In this document: positions 50,743 through 59,921 of the stretch, in pieces
How positions within the stretch are numbered: the stretch's first letter is position 1
Layout of the letters: every line of letters begins with the position of its first letter
From: Rhodospirillaceae bacterium
GTDB taxonomy: Bacteria > Pseudomonadota > Alphaproteobacteria > Rhodospirillales > Rhodospirillaceae
Assembly (NCBI GenBank): GCA_020852595.1
Contig: JADZAK010000036.1
Span: 28,386 to 92,385, forward strand
Direction of reading: 5' to 3'
DNA length: 64,000 nucleotides
Notes under the pieces: model-generated
Told to the model about the DNA's origin: nothing
The model's database searches: none
The model's input: the letters and a program-made list of their open reading frames with translations, nothing else
Position numbers and translations under genes: made by a program

Positions 50743-51739
50743 TGGCGGCTTCCTTCTGTCTGCGGGCGGCTTGCTTGGCGGCGTGAGCCATCGCGGCTTC
50801 GCGGACCCAGGCGCCTTTTTCCCAAGCTTCCGTGCGGGCTTTCATGCGTTCCTTGGCGACAGGGCCTTCGCCCTTTACGACCGCCCAGAACTCATCCCAG
50901 TCGATCGCGCCGTAATCGTAGTGACCGCGCGCCTCGTCCCACTTCAAATCCGGGTCGGGAACCGTAAGGCCGATGGCCTGGGCCTGCGGCACCGTCACGT
51001 CCACGAATTTCTGACGCAGCTCGTCGTTGGTTTCGCGCTTGATGCGCCAGCGCACCGACTGCGCCGTGTTGGGTGAATTTTCGTCGGGCGGACCGAACAT
51101 CATGAGCGCGGGCCACCACCAGCGGTCCATCGCGTCCTGGGCCATCGCCTTCTGTTCCGGCGTTCCGGCGGCCATCTGCATCATGATCTCGAAACCCTGA
51201 CGCTGGTGGAAGCTTTCTTCCTTGCACACGCGCACCATGGCGCGCGCATAAGGGCCATAGGACGTCCGTTGCAGCGGCACCTGGTTCATGATGGCGGCGC
51301 CGTCCACCAGCCAACCGATCGCGCCGATGTCGGCCCAGTTGAGCGTGGGGTAATTGAAGATGGTCGAATACTTGGCCTTGCCGCTGTGCAGGGCGTCGAT
51401 CATATCGTCGCGGCTGGTGCCCAGCGTTTCGGCGGCGGAATAGAGATAAAGGCCGTGGCCGCCTTCATCCTGCACCTTCGCCAGCAAGACCGCCTTGCGG
51501 CGGAGCGACGGCGCGCGGGTGATCCAGTTGCCTTCCGGCAACATGCCGACGATTTCAGAATGGGCGTGCTGTGAAATCTGCCGGATCAGCGTCTTCCGGT
51601 AGGCCTCGGGCATCCAGTCCTTCGGTTCAATGAACTCGTCGTTCGCCACGCGCGCTTCGAAAGCTTCAATAAGCTCCGGCGGTTCCGCGGCGGACGGACC
51701 CAGCTGGGTCGGGTTTTTGCTCATCTCGGTCGTGTACAT
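50735..51739 (-). CDS. paaA: PaaA, catalytic di-iron subunit of phenylacetyl-CoA epoxidase
   Basis: A 334-residue ferritin-like monooxygenase that converts phenylacetyl-CoA to ring-1,2-epoxyphenylacetyl-CoA. The two ExxH di-iron motifs are visible in [15 protein letters not shown] and [17 protein letters not shown] 51739 is chosen (AGGAAAAGC upstream); a second ATG at 51724 is possible. It is the first gene of paaABCDE, driven by a TTGACC-N18-TATAGT promoter 31-60 bases upstream, with a palindromic ACCGAA-TG-TTCGGT site in the spacer. Confidence 0.97.
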   Translation of the reverse strand: MYTTEMSKNPTQLGPSAAEPPELIEAFEARVANDEFIEPKDWMPEAYRKTLIRQISQHAHSEIVGMLPEGNWITRAPSLRRKAVLLAKVQDEGGHGLYLYSAAETLGTSRDDMIDALHSGKAKYSTIFNYPTLNWADIGAIGWLVDGAAIMNQVPLQRTSYGPYARAMVRVCKEESFHQRQGFEIMMQMAAGTPEQKAMAQDAMDRWWWPALMMFGPPDENSPNTAQSVRWRIKRETNDELRQKFVDVTVPQAQAIGLTVPDPDLKWDEARGHYDYGAIDWDEFWAVVKGEGPVAKERMKARTEAWEKGAWVREAAMAHAAKQAARRQKEAANG

Positions 51740-51769
51740 GTGCTTTTCCTGGAACGAGAACCGTATCGG

Positions 51770-51799
51770 ACTATAATAATAAACCGAACATTCGGTCAA
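51770..51799 (-). promoter_or_regulatory. paaA promoter with operator in the spacer
   Basis: On the minus strand: TTGACC (51799-51794), 18 bp, TATAGT (51775-51770). The spacer holds the perfect palindrome ACCGAA-TG-TTCGGT, the usual position for a TetR-type repressor. The 19-mer GACCGAATGTTCGGTTTAT aligns with the blocks upstream of paaG and the receptors. A short gene-free stretch (51800-51881) separates it from paaJ. Confidence 0.65.
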
Positions 51800-51881
51800 T
51801 TAATTCCCCAAACAATACCGTGCGGCGGACCCTTCGGTAAAATTAAACAACAAAATCAATAGTTTAAAGGCAAGTCCCCGC

Positions 51882-53084
51882 TCAGGGCTTCGCCAGCAGG
51901 ACCGCGATCCCCTGGCCCACCCCGATGCACATTGTACATAGAGCGTAATTCCCGCTTCTAGCCTTCATTTCGAGGCTGGCGGTGAGGGCGAGCCGCGCCC
52001 CCGACATGCCCAGGGGATGGCCGAGCGCGATGGCGCCGCCGTTCGGGTTCACATTTTCCGCGTCGTCGGCGATGCCGAGCTCGCGCAGCACCGCGAGGCC
52101 CTGGGCCGCGAAGGCTTCGTTGAGCTCGATCACGGCGAGATCGGGAATCGCGATGCCGTTGCGCGCGAGAACCTTCTGCGTCGCCGGCGCCGGGCCGATG
52201 CCCATGATGCGCGGCGGCACGCCCGCCACCGCACCGCCAATCACGCGCGCGATCGGGTTCAGGTTGTACCGCTTCACGGCCTTTTCGCTGGCGACGATCA
52301 GCGCCGCCGCGCCGTCGTTCACGCCGCTGGCGTTGCCGGCGGTGATGGTGCCGCCTTCGCGCACGATCGGCTTCAGCTTGCCGAGCGCGTCCACGCTGGT
52401 CGCGCGCGGATGTTCGTCCTTGTCGACAACGATCGGATCGCCCTTGGCCGGCTTGAGGGTGACGGCGACGATTTCCTTGGCGAAGCGGCCATTGGCCTGC
52501 GCCTTGGACGCGCGCTCCTGGCTGCGGGCGGCGAACTTGTCCTGATCGATACGCGAGACCTTGTAGTCCTGCGCGACGTTTTCGGCGGTTTCCGGCATGG
52601 AATCGATGCCGAACTGCGCCTTCATCGACGGGTTCACGAAGCGCCAGCCGATGGTGGTGTCGAAGATCTGCGCGTCGCGGCTGAAGGCCGTGTTGGCCTT
52701 TCCCATCACGAACGGGGCGCGGGTCATGCTTTCCACGCCGCCGGCGATCATCAGATCGGCTTCGCCGGTCTTGATCGCGCGCGCCGCCATGGCCACGGCA
52801 TCGAGGCCCGAACCGCACAGACGGTTGATGGTCGTGCCCGGCACGCCGTCGCCGATGCCCGACAGCAGCGCGGCCATGCGCGCGACGTTGCGGTTGTCTT
52901 CACCGGCCTGGTTCGCGCAGCCGAGGATGATGTCGTCCACCGCGGCGAAATCCACCTGCGGATTGCGCACCTTCAGTTCCGCCAGCACCTTCGCGGCCAG
53001 ATCGTCGGGGCGCACGTTGGCAAGGCTGCCGCTGTAACGCCCGATGGGCGTGCGGATGCCGTCACAGATGAAAGCTTCAGCCAT
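51882..53084 (-). CDS. paaJ: 3-oxoadipyl-CoA/3-oxo-5,6-dehydrosuberyl-CoA thiolase
   Basis: A 400-residue thiolase that performs the two thiolytic steps of phenylacetate degradation. GIRTPIGRYSGSLANVRPDD, the active-site Cys in RLCGSGLDAVAMAARA, VESMTRAPFVMGKA, NPNGGAIALGHPLG and the C-terminal CTMCIGVGQG are those of PaaJ/PcaF. ATG 53084 has a GAGGAGTAACGAGA leader. It starts five bases after the paaI stop, so paaI-paaJ form an operon. PcaF (beta-ketoadipate pathway) is a near synonym; the neighbours favour PaaJ. Confidence 0.93.
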   Translation of the reverse strand: MAEAFICDGIRTPIGRYSGSLANVRPDDLAAKVLAELKVRNPQVDFAAVDDIILGCANQAGEDNRNVARMAALLSGIGDGVPGTTINRLCGSGLDAVAMAARAIKTGEADLMIAGGVESMTRAPFVMGKANTAFSRDAQIFDTTIGWRFVNPSMKAQFGIDSMPETAENVAQDYKVSRIDQDKFAARSQERASKAQANGRFAKEIVAVTLKPAKGDPIVVDKDEHPRATSVDALGKLKPIVREGGTITAGNASGVNDGAAALIVASEKAVKRYNLNPIARVIGGAVAGVPPRIMGIGPAPATQKVLARNGIAIPDLAVIELNEAFAAQGLAVLRELGIADDAENVNPNGGAIALGHPLGMSGARLALTASLEMKARSGNYALCTMCIGVGQGIAVLLAKP

Positions 53085-53089
53085 TCTCG

Positions 53090-53518
53090 TTACTCCTCGA
53101 CTATGGCCCCGCCGACAGTGCGGGATTGTCCTTGAAATTGCGCGACGACGCGGCCGTCGTTGCCTCTGACCGTGATGGAATAGACGCCGCTGCGGCCCAT
53201 CACCGCGATCTCGCGCGCCTCGGCTTCCAGGCGCTCGCCGTTCTGCACGGGCGAGGTGAACACGATCGAGGCGCTCTGCGCCACCGTCGCCTGGTTGCGC
53301 GAGTTGCACGCATAGGCAAAGGCGGTATCGGCGAGCGCGAAGATATGGCCGCCGTGAGCGATCTTGTGGCTGTTCAGCATCACGTCGCTGACGGTCATGG
53401 AAATCTTGCTGTAACCGACGTCGGCGTCTTCGATCCGCACGCCCCAGGATGGGCCCGTGCCTTCGCCCCTCAACATCGTTTCGGCGATGCGCCGTGCCAG
53501 TGTGCGACTGTCAGTCAT
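53090..53518 (-). CDS. paaI: PaaI, hydroxyphenylacetyl-CoA thioesterase
   Basis: A 142-residue hotdog-fold thioesterase. The motif NSHKIAHGGHIFALADTAFA with its Asn/Asp active residues is characteristic of PaaI. PaaI releases CoA from ring-hydroxylated phenylacetyl-CoA formed when the epoxide goes astray (known). It diverges from paaG; the 123-base intergenic region carries the shared promoter/operator block. Downstream paaJ is five bases away. Confidence 0.93.
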   Translation of the reverse strand: MTDSRTLARRIAETMLRGEGTGPSWGVRIEDADVGYSKISMTVSDVMLNSHKIAHGGHIFALADTAFAYACNSRNQATVAQSASIVFTSPVQNGERLEAEAREIAVMGRSGVYSITVRGNDGRVVAQFQGQSRTVGGAIVEE

Positions 53519-53589
53519 GTCTACTTTTGCTTTGTGAAAGAAGAAGACAGGCTATGCATTTTGCGCTTATTTAAGCTACCGAAATCGCC

Positions 53590-53624
53590 TTGCCAATAAT
53601 TATCCGACCGGCCATTCTGCGAAT
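53590..53624 (+). promoter_or_regulatory. Shared promoter/operator block (paaG copy)
   Basis: TTGCCA at 53590-53595, 17 bp, CATTCT at 53613-53618, with GACCG at 53606-53610. GACCGGCCATTCTGCGAAT is aligned without gaps to the receptor blocks at 10102 and 19656. It lies 18 bases before paaG's ATG, so the AGGAGG ribosome site at 53629-53634 is very close to the likely start point. Confidence 0.55.
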
Positions 53625-53641
53625 TCTTCAGGAGGGCGCCC

Positions 53642-54433
53642 ATGCAATTCGAGACCATCATTTTTTCGATCGAGGATGGTGTCGCACGCCTGACTCTCAA
53701 CAGGCCCGACCGTCTCAACAGCTTCACCGTGCAGATGCATAAGGAAGTCGCGGCGGCTTTGACGGACGTGGAAACCAACCAGGCCGCGCGCGTCCTCGTG
53801 CTCACCGGCGCGGGCCGCGGTTTCTGCGCGGGCCAGGACCTGAACGACCGCGCCGTGGCGCCGGGCGCCGAACCGGTCGATCTCGGACACTCGGTGGAGA
53901 CCTATTACGGTCCCCTGATCAAACGTCTTTCGAACCTGCGCATGCCTGTGATCTGCGCCGTGAACGGCGTCGCCGCCGGCGCGGGCGCGAACATCGCCGT
54001 GGCCTGCGACATCGTCATCGCCGCCAAAAGTGCGAAGTTCATCGAATCCTTCGCCAATATCGGTCTCATTCCCGATTCCGGCGGCACCTGGCATCTCGCC
54101 AAGCATGTGGGCCAGGCCCGCGCGCTCGGCATGGCGCTCACCGGCGATCCGATCCCCGCGGAAACCGCGGCGGCTTGGGGTCTCATCTGGAAATGCGTCG
54201 ACGACGACAAACTCGCCGAGGAAGTGAATGTCCTCGCGGCGAAGTTCGGCCAGGGCCCGACGCGCGGTTTGGCGGCCACCAAGGCCGCGATCCGCGCCGC
54301 CTGGACCAAGCCGCTCGACGCCGAGCTCGACATCGAGCGCGACCTGATGCGTGAACTTGGCCACAGCCACGACTATCTGGAAGGCGTCGGCGCCTTCATG
54401 GAAAAGCGCAAACCGAAGTTCACCGGCGCTTAA
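53642..54433 (+). CDS. paaG: PaaG, 1,2-epoxyphenylacetyl-CoA isomerase
   Basis: A 263-residue crotonase-fold enzyme isomerising the ring epoxide to oxepin-CoA. Segments LNRPDRLNSFTVQMHKEV, TGAGRGFCAGQDLNDRAV (oxyanion hole) and NIGLIPDSGGTWHLAKHVG (Asp in place of the hydratase Glu) are typical of PaaG. AGGAGG 7 bases before ATG. It is the first gene of paaG-paaZ-paaK-fadJ-like, divergent from paaI. Confidence 0.95.
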   Translation: MQFETIIFSIEDGVARLTLNRPDRLNSFTVQMHKEVAAALTDVETNQAARVLVLTGAGRGFCAGQDLNDRAVAPGAEPVDLGHSVETYYGPLIKRLSNLRMPVICAVNGVAAGAGANIAVACDIVIAAKSAKFIESFANIGLIPDSGGTWHLAKHVGQARALGMALTGDPIPAETAAAWGLIWKCVDDDKLAEEVNVLAAKFGQGPTRGLAATKAAIRAAWTKPLDAELDIERDLMRELGHSHDYLEGVGAFMEKRKPKFTGA

Positions 54434-54498
54434 ATCTCAGCTGCGCGCGCTGTTGTTCTTTTCGCACGCCTAAACCTCAATTTTTTGGGATTCTTCTC

Positions 54499-56529
54499 AT
54501 GTCGATGATCCGTCTTCAGAACTATGCCGCCGACAAATGGATCGCGGGCGAAGGCAAACTTTCGCCGATCTTCTCCGCCGTCACCGGCGATCAGATGGCC
54601 GAGACTGGCTCGGGCGGCATCGACTTCAGGAAGATGGCCGACCACGCGCGCAAAACCGGCGGCCCCGCGCTGCGCAAGATGACCTTCCACCAGCGCGCGC
54701 TCGCCCTTAAAGCGCTCGCGAACGCCATCATGGCGCGGAAAGAAGAGCTCTACGAACTCTCGTACAATTCCGGCGCCACGCGCACCGACAGCTGGATCGA
54801 TATCGAAGGCGGCGCCGGCACCCTGTTCAGCTTCAGCTCAAAGGGCCGCCGCGAACTCCCGAACAGCAACATCCTCATGGACGGCGATCTCGAAGTGCTC
54901 GGCAAGACCGGCACTTTCGTCGGCCAGCACGTCTATACCTCGCTGCAGGGCGTCGCGGTTCATATCAACGCCTTCAATTTCCCCGTGTGGGGCATGCTGG
55001 AAAAGCTCGCCCCCACCTTGCTCGCCGGTGTGCCGTGCATCGTGAAGCCGGGCACTTCGACCGCTTATCTCGCCGAAGCCGCCTTCCGCATCATGATCGA
55101 CGCCAACGTGCTTCCGCCGGGCGCGATCCAGTTCATCGCCGGGTCGGCGGGCGATCTCCTCGATCATCTCACCTGCCAGGACGCCGTCTCGTTCACCGGC
55201 TCCGCCGGCACCTCGATGAAGCTGCAGGCGCACCCGGTCATCGCGCGCGAGTCCGTGCGTTTTGTCGCCGAGCGCGATTCGCTCAACGCTTCGATCCTCG
55301 GTCCCGACGCGAAGCCCGACACGCCGGAATTCGATCTCTTCGTGAAGGAGGTCGTGAAGGAAATGACGGTGAAGGCGGGCCAGAAATGTACGGCCATCCG
55401 CCGCGCCATGGCGCCCGCGCATCTCCTGGACGACGTCCAGAAGGCCATCGCCGCGCGCCTCGACAAGACCGTCATCGGCGATCCGCGCATGGAAGGCGTG
55501 CGCATGGGCGCGCTCGCCAGCCAAGACCAGTTGAAGGACGTGCGCGCGAAAGTCGCCGAGCTTTCGAAGGTGGCGCAGGTCGTTTACGGCGATCCCAACA
55601 GCGTGAAGGCGCAAGGCGAAGGCGTCGCCAAGGGCGCGTTCATCTCGCCGATCCTCCTGCGCACCGACGATCCGTGGACGGCCAGCGCCGTGCACGACGT
55701 GGAAGCCTTCGGCCCCGTCTCGACCATCATGCCGTACAAGGATTTCGACGACGCCATTGCCCTGGCGAACCGCGGCATGGGCTCGCTCGCCATCTCCGTC
55801 TTCACGCATGATCCCGAAGTCGCGCGCGAAGCGGTGCTCGGCTCGGGCGCCTATCACGGACGCATGGTCTTTATCGATCGCGATTGCGCCAAGGAATCCA
55901 CCGGTCACGGCTCGCCTCTGCCGGTGCTCGTGCACGGCGGTCCCGGCCGCGCGGGCGGCGGCGAGGAAATGGGCGGCATCCGCGGCATCAAACATTATAT
56001 GCAGCGTTCCGCGCTTCAGGGCAGCCCGACCTTGCTCGCCGGCGTCACCGGCACGTATCTGCCGGGCGCCGCGCAGAAGCCGGCCGAGCGTCATCCGTTC
56101 CGTCTCAAGTTCGGCGAACTGCCGATCGGCTACACCATCACCACCGCGCCGCGCACCGTCACCGTCAAGGACATCGAACACTTCGCCGAATTCACCGGTG
56201 ACAAGTTCTATGCCCACATGGACGAAGAAGCCGCGAAGGCCAATCCGTTTTTCCCCGGCCGCGTCGCGCATGGTTACCTGCTGCTGTCCTTTGCCGCGGG
56301 TCTCTTCGTCGATCCGGCGCCGGGCCCCGTGCTTGCCAACTACGGCCTCGATCACCTGCGTTTCGTGAAGCCGATCGCCGCGGGCGAAAGCATTCGCGTG
56401 ACTCTGACCGTGAAATCCAAGACGCCGCGCAAGGACGAGTACGGCGAAGTCCGCTGGTACGTGCAACTCCACAATCAGGCCGACGAACTGGTCGCGACCT
56501 ACGATCTCTTGACGATGAACGCGATGTAG
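54499..56529 (+). CDS. paaZ: PaaZ, oxepin-CoA hydrolase / semialdehyde dehydrogenase
   Basis: A 676-residue bifunctional ring-opening enzyme. The N-terminal aldehyde dehydrogenase domain (1 to about 510) has the catalytic Cys region GQKCTAIRRAMAPAH and the Glu region SVRFVAERDSLNAS. The C-terminal MaoC hydratase domain (about 530-676) has TGDKFYAHMDEEAA and FPGRVAHGYLLLSFAAG. Together they hydrolyse oxepin-CoA and oxidise the aldehyde. ATG 54499 and ATG 54505 are both possible. It lies 65 bases after paaG. Confidence 0.96.
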   Translation: MSMIRLQNYAADKWIAGEGKLSPIFSAVTGDQMAETGSGGIDFRKMADHARKTGGPALRKMTFHQRALALKALANAIMARKEELYELSYNSGATRTDSWIDIEGGAGTLFSFSSKGRRELPNSNILMDGDLEVLGKTGTFVGQHVYTSLQGVAVHINAFNFPVWGMLEKLAPTLLAGVPCIVKPGTSTAYLAEAAFRIMIDANVLPPGAIQFIAGSAGDLLDHLTCQDAVSFTGSAGTSMKLQAHPVIARESVRFVAERDSLNASILGPDAKPDTPEFDLFVKEVVKEMTVKAGQKCTAIRRAMAPAHLLDDVQKAIAARLDKTVIGDPRMEGVRMGALASQDQLKDVRAKVAELSKVAQVVYGDPNSVKAQGEGVAKGAFISPILLRTDDPWTASAVHDVEAFGPVSTIMPYKDFDDAIALANRGMGSLAISVFTHDPEVAREAVLGSGAYHGRMVFIDRDCAKESTGHGSPLPVLVHGGPGRAGGGEEMGGIRGIKHYMQRSALQGSPTLLAGVTGTYLPGAAQKPAERHPFRLKFGELPIGYTITTAPRTVTVKDIEHFAEFTGDKFYAHMDEEAAKANPFFPGRVAHGYLLLSFAAGLFVDPAPGPVLANYGLDHLRFVKPIAAGESIRVTLTVKSKTPRKDEYGEVRWYVQLHNQADELVATYDLLTMNAM

Positions 56530-56544
56530 GAGGTTGGAGGGATC

Positions 56545-57825
56545 ATGACCTTTGATCCCCCGGCTCTCTCGCTTTCTGAATTGCGCGCGCTCCAACTGGA
56601 GCGCCTGAAGGACAGCATCGCCCGCGCTTATGCGGGCAATGCCGCCTATCGGGCGAAATGGGATGCGGCGGGTGTTTCGCCCGCCGATCTCGCCTCACTC
56701 GCCGATCTGGCGAAGTTCCCGTTCACCACCAAAGCCGATCTGCGCGCCGCCTATCCGTTTGGGTTCTTCGCCGTGCCCCAAGACCGGATCGTGCGCATCC
56801 ACGCCTCGTCGGGCACGACCGGCAAACCCACGGTCGTCGGTTATACCCAAAACGACATCGATACCTGGGCCGGTCTCATCGCCCGTTCCATCCGCGCCGC
56901 CGGCGGACGGCCCGGCATGAAAGTGCATGTGGCCTATGGCTACGGCCTCTTCACGGGCGGCCTCGGCGCGCACTACGGCGCTGAACGCCTGGGCTGCGCC
57001 GTCATCCCCGTGTCCGGCGGCCAGACCGAGCGCCAGGTACAGCTCATCACCGATTTCGCGCCCGAGATCATCATGGTGACGCCGAGTTATATGTTGGCGA
57101 TCCTCGATGAGTTCCGCCGCCAGGGCATCGATCCGCGCGCGTCGTCCTTGAAGATCGGCATCTTCGGCGCCGAGCCCTGGGGCGAAGGCATGCGCCGCGA
57201 GATCGAAGACGCGTTCGGCATCAAGGCTGTCGATATCTATGGGCTGTCCGAAGTCATGGGCCCCGGCGTCGCGCAGGAGTTCGCCGATACCCAGGACGGC
57301 CCGACCATCTGGGAAGATCATTTTTATCCCGAGATCATCGATCCCGTGACCGGCGCGGTCCTGCCGGACGGCGAAGAAGGCGAGCTTGTTTTCACCTCGC
57401 TGACCAAGGAAGCGATGCCCGTCATCCGCTACCGCACGCGCGATCTCACGCGCCTGTTCGCAGGTCACGGCCGAACCATGCGCCGCATGAACCGGATCCA
57501 CGCGCGCACCGACGACATGCTCATTGTCCGGGGCGTGAACCTGTTTCCGAGCCAGATCGAGGAACAGATCCTCAAATGCCCGGAACTCGCGCCGCACTAT
57601 GTCGTCGAAGTGACGCGTCCCCACCGCACCGACGAAGTCACCGTCCTGGTTGAACGCCGTACGGGCGCGGACGACGCCGCCTGCGCGGCCGCCGTGGCGG
57701 GCGTCGTCGCCCGCGTGAAAGACATTATTGGCATCAGCATCGCCGTCGATCTAAAACCCCCCGGTTCTCTCGACCGGTCGCAAGGCAAGGCCAAGCGTGT
57801 GATCGACCGGCGCCCTCAGACATGA
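56545..57825 (+). CDS. paaK: PaaK, phenylacetate-CoA ligase
   Basis: A 426-residue acyl-adenylate-forming ligase activating phenylacetate with ATP and CoA, the entry step of the pathway. The P-loop RIHASSGTTGKPTVVGYTQ, DIYGLSEVMGPGVAQEF and YRTRDLTRLFAG are diagnostic. GGAGG precedes the ATG, 15 bases after paaZ. Cytosolic. Confidence 0.96.
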   Translation: MTFDPPALSLSELRALQLERLKDSIARAYAGNAAYRAKWDAAGVSPADLASLADLAKFPFTTKADLRAAYPFGFFAVPQDRIVRIHASSGTTGKPTVVGYTQNDIDTWAGLIARSIRAAGGRPGMKVHVAYGYGLFTGGLGAHYGAERLGCAVIPVSGGQTERQVQLITDFAPEIIMVTPSYMLAILDEFRRQGIDPRASSLKIGIFGAEPWGEGMRREIEDAFGIKAVDIYGLSEVMGPGVAQEFADTQDGPTIWEDHFYPEIIDPVTGAVLPDGEEGELVFTSLTKEAMPVIRYRTRDLTRLFAGHGRTMRRMNRIHARTDDMLIVRGVNLFPSQIEEQILKCPELAPHYVVEVTRPHRTDEVTVLVERRTGADDAACAAAVAGVVARVKDIIGISIAVDLKPPGSLDRSQGKAKRVIDRRPQT

Positions 57826-57838
57826 GTTGGAGTGATCG

Positions 57839-59878
57839 ATGACCGTGACGCGCGAAACCAAAGACAACGCTCTGATCCTTTGGATCGACAACCCGCCCGT
57901 GAACGCCCTGTCGCAGGACGTGCGTGCGGCCATTCTCGCGGGTGTCACCGAGGCGCAGAACGACGCGTCTGTGAAAGGTATCGTCATCGCCTGTAAGGGC
58001 CGCACCTTCATCGCCGGAGCGGATGTGAAAGAATTCGGCGCGCCGCCGACCGAACCGTTCCTGCCGGACGTCACCGCGGCCATCGAGAATTCCAAGAAAA
58101 CCGTCGTGGCCGCCATTCATGGCCAGGCCCTGGGCGGCGGTCTCGAGATCGCGCTCGCCTGTCATTACCGCATCGCCGCCAAGGGCGCGAAGCTCGGTCT
58201 TCCTGAAGTCACCCTCGGCCTCGTGCCGGGCGCGGGCGGCACGCAGCGTCTGCCGCGCCTGATTGAATCCACCGCGGCCGCCGAGATGATCGCCTCGGGC
58301 AAACCGATCGATGCCAATAAGGCCAAAGCCAACGGCCTCGTCGATTCCGTTGCCGAGGACTATGTGGCGGAAGCGATCGCCTTCGCGACCACCAAGTCCG
58401 CCGAGAACCGCCGCCTGTCCGAACGCGCCTTCCAACTCGATGCCGCGAAGTTCGACGCCCTTGCGGCGGCCACCAGGAAACAGGCCAAGGGCGCGGCCGC
58501 GCCGGGCGCGGCCATCGATCTCATCCGCCGCACCGCCGGCAAATCTTTCGCCGAGGGCATGAAGGAAGAGCGCGCGCTGTTCCTGCACCTGCGCGCCAGC
58601 GAAGAAGCCAAGGCGCTGCGCCATATCTTCTTCGCCGAACGCGGCTCGAACAAATTGCCGGACGACATCTCCGACGCAAAGCCCATCGAGGTGAAAACGG
58701 TCGGCATCATCGGCGCCGGCACCATGGGAACGGGTATCGCCATGACCTACCTCGACGCCGGCATGAACGTGCGCATGCTGGAAATGGCGGAAGACGCCGT
58801 CGCGCGCGGCCTCGCGCGCATCCAGTCCAGCTATCGGGACTCGCTCGCCAAGGGCCGTATCACCGAAGCGCAGCGCGATCAGCGCTTGGCCGCGCTGACG
58901 GGCGGCACGGACTACGCCGCGCTGTCCGATTGCGATCTCATCATCGAAGCGGTGTTCGAATCGATGGATGTGAAAAAGGCGGTGTTCGCGAAGCTCGACG
59001 GCGTCGCGAAGCCCGGCGCGATCCTCGCGACCAACACCTCCTATCTCGACATCGACGAAATCGCGGCCTCGATCTCGCGGCCCGAGGCGGTCGTGGGCCT
59101 GCACTACTTCAGCCCCGCCAACATCATGAAGCTGCTCGAAATCGTGCGCGCGAAAAAGACGAGCCCGCAGGCGCTCGCCACGGCATTGTCTGTTGCGAAG
59201 GCCACCAACAAGATCCCGGTTGTCGCGGGCGTCTGCCCCGGCTTCATCGGCAACCGCATGCTGCGCGCTTATGTGCGTGAAGCGGGCCTGCTCCTGCTCG
59301 AAGGCGCGGCGCCCGAACAGGTCGACAAGGCGCTCACCGCCTTCGGCATGGCCATGGGACCCTTCGCGGTTGCCGATTTGTCGGGCATCGACATCGGCTA
59401 TAAGGCGCGCAAGGAAGCCGCGCCCGGCTCCTTCGAACCGATGGCGACCATCGTGCACGACAGTCTCGTGGAAGCCGGCCATCTCGGCCAGAAGTCGGGC
59501 TCGGGCTTTTATACGTATAAGGACGGCGTGAAGGCCCCCAATCCGGTGGCGCTCACGTTCATCGAACAGGTCCGCTCTGAAACCGGCCGCACGCCGCGCG
59601 CCGTCTCCGATGCCGAGATCGTCGAGCGCACCATGTTCGCGCTGGTGAATGAAGGCTACTGGATCGTCGAGGAAGGCATCGCCCGTCACATCGACGATAT
59701 CGATGTCGCCTACGTGAACGGCTACGGCTTCCCGCGTCATCGCGGCGGACCGATGTGCTACGCGCGCGGCGTCGGCCTCTCGAAGGTCGTGAAGGTGATC
59801 GAGGGCTTCGGGCAGGGGGCGTTCGGCAAGTGGTGGCGCATCGCGCCGGCGCTGCGCAACGCCGCCGCCGCCAACTGA
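57839..59878 (+). CDS. Fused enoyl-CoA hydratase / 3-hydroxyacyl-CoA dehydrogenase (FadJ-like)
   Basis: A 679-residue bifunctional beta-oxidation enzyme. The N-terminal crotonase domain has KGRTFIAGADVKEF, HGQALGGGLEIALACHYRIA and LPEVTLGLVPGAGGTQRLPR (catalytic Glu). The C-terminal domain has VGIIGAGTMGTGIAMTYLDAG (NAD binding) and GLHYFSPANIMKLLEIV (catalytic His), with two helical C-terminal domains. It is the fourth gene of the paaGZK operon. No separate paaF or paaH is in the window, so this fusion probably does both steps on 2,3-didehydroadipyl-CoA (inference). GGAG precedes the ATG. Confidence 0.93.
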   Translation: MTVTRETKDNALILWIDNPPVNALSQDVRAAILAGVTEAQNDASVKGIVIACKGRTFIAGADVKEFGAPPTEPFLPDVTAAIENSKKTVVAAIHGQALGGGLEIALACHYRIAAKGAKLGLPEVTLGLVPGAGGTQRLPRLIESTAAAEMIASGKPIDANKAKANGLVDSVAEDYVAEAIAFATTKSAENRRLSERAFQLDAAKFDALAAATRKQAKGAAAPGAAIDLIRRTAGKSFAEGMKEERALFLHLRASEEAKALRHIFFAERGSNKLPDDISDAKPIEVKTVGIIGAGTMGTGIAMTYLDAGMNVRMLEMAEDAVARGLARIQSSYRDSLAKGRITEAQRDQRLAALTGGTDYAALSDCDLIIEAVFESMDVKKAVFAKLDGVAKPGAILATNTSYLDIDEIAASISRPEAVVGLHYFSPANIMKLLEIVRAKKTSPQALATALSVAKATNKIPVVAGVCPGFIGNRMLRAYVREAGLLLLEGAAPEQVDKALTAFGMAMGPFAVADLSGIDIGYKARKEAAPGSFEPMATIVHDSLVEAGHLGQKSGSGFYTYKDGVKAPNPVALTFIEQVRSETGRTPRAVSDAEIVERTMFALVNEGYWIVEEGIARHIDDIDVAYVNGYGFPRHRGGPMCYARGVGLSKVVKVIEGFGQGAFGKWWRIAPALRNAAAAN

Positions 59879-59905
59879 TTTCGCGCGCGGCCCTCGAAAA
59901 TAATT

Positions 59906-59921
59906 GTCCGTCCGGACGGTC
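59906..59921. promoter_or_regulatory. GACCG-type palindrome upstream of the secreted-protein gene
   Basis: CCGTCCGGACGG (59908-59919) is a perfect 12-bp palindrome. Read on the minus strand the 16-mer is GACCGTCCGGACGGAC, sharing the GACCG half-site of the paa and receptor blocks. It lies about 140 bases before the gene at 60063, in a 184-base gap with no other feature. Confidence 0.4.
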
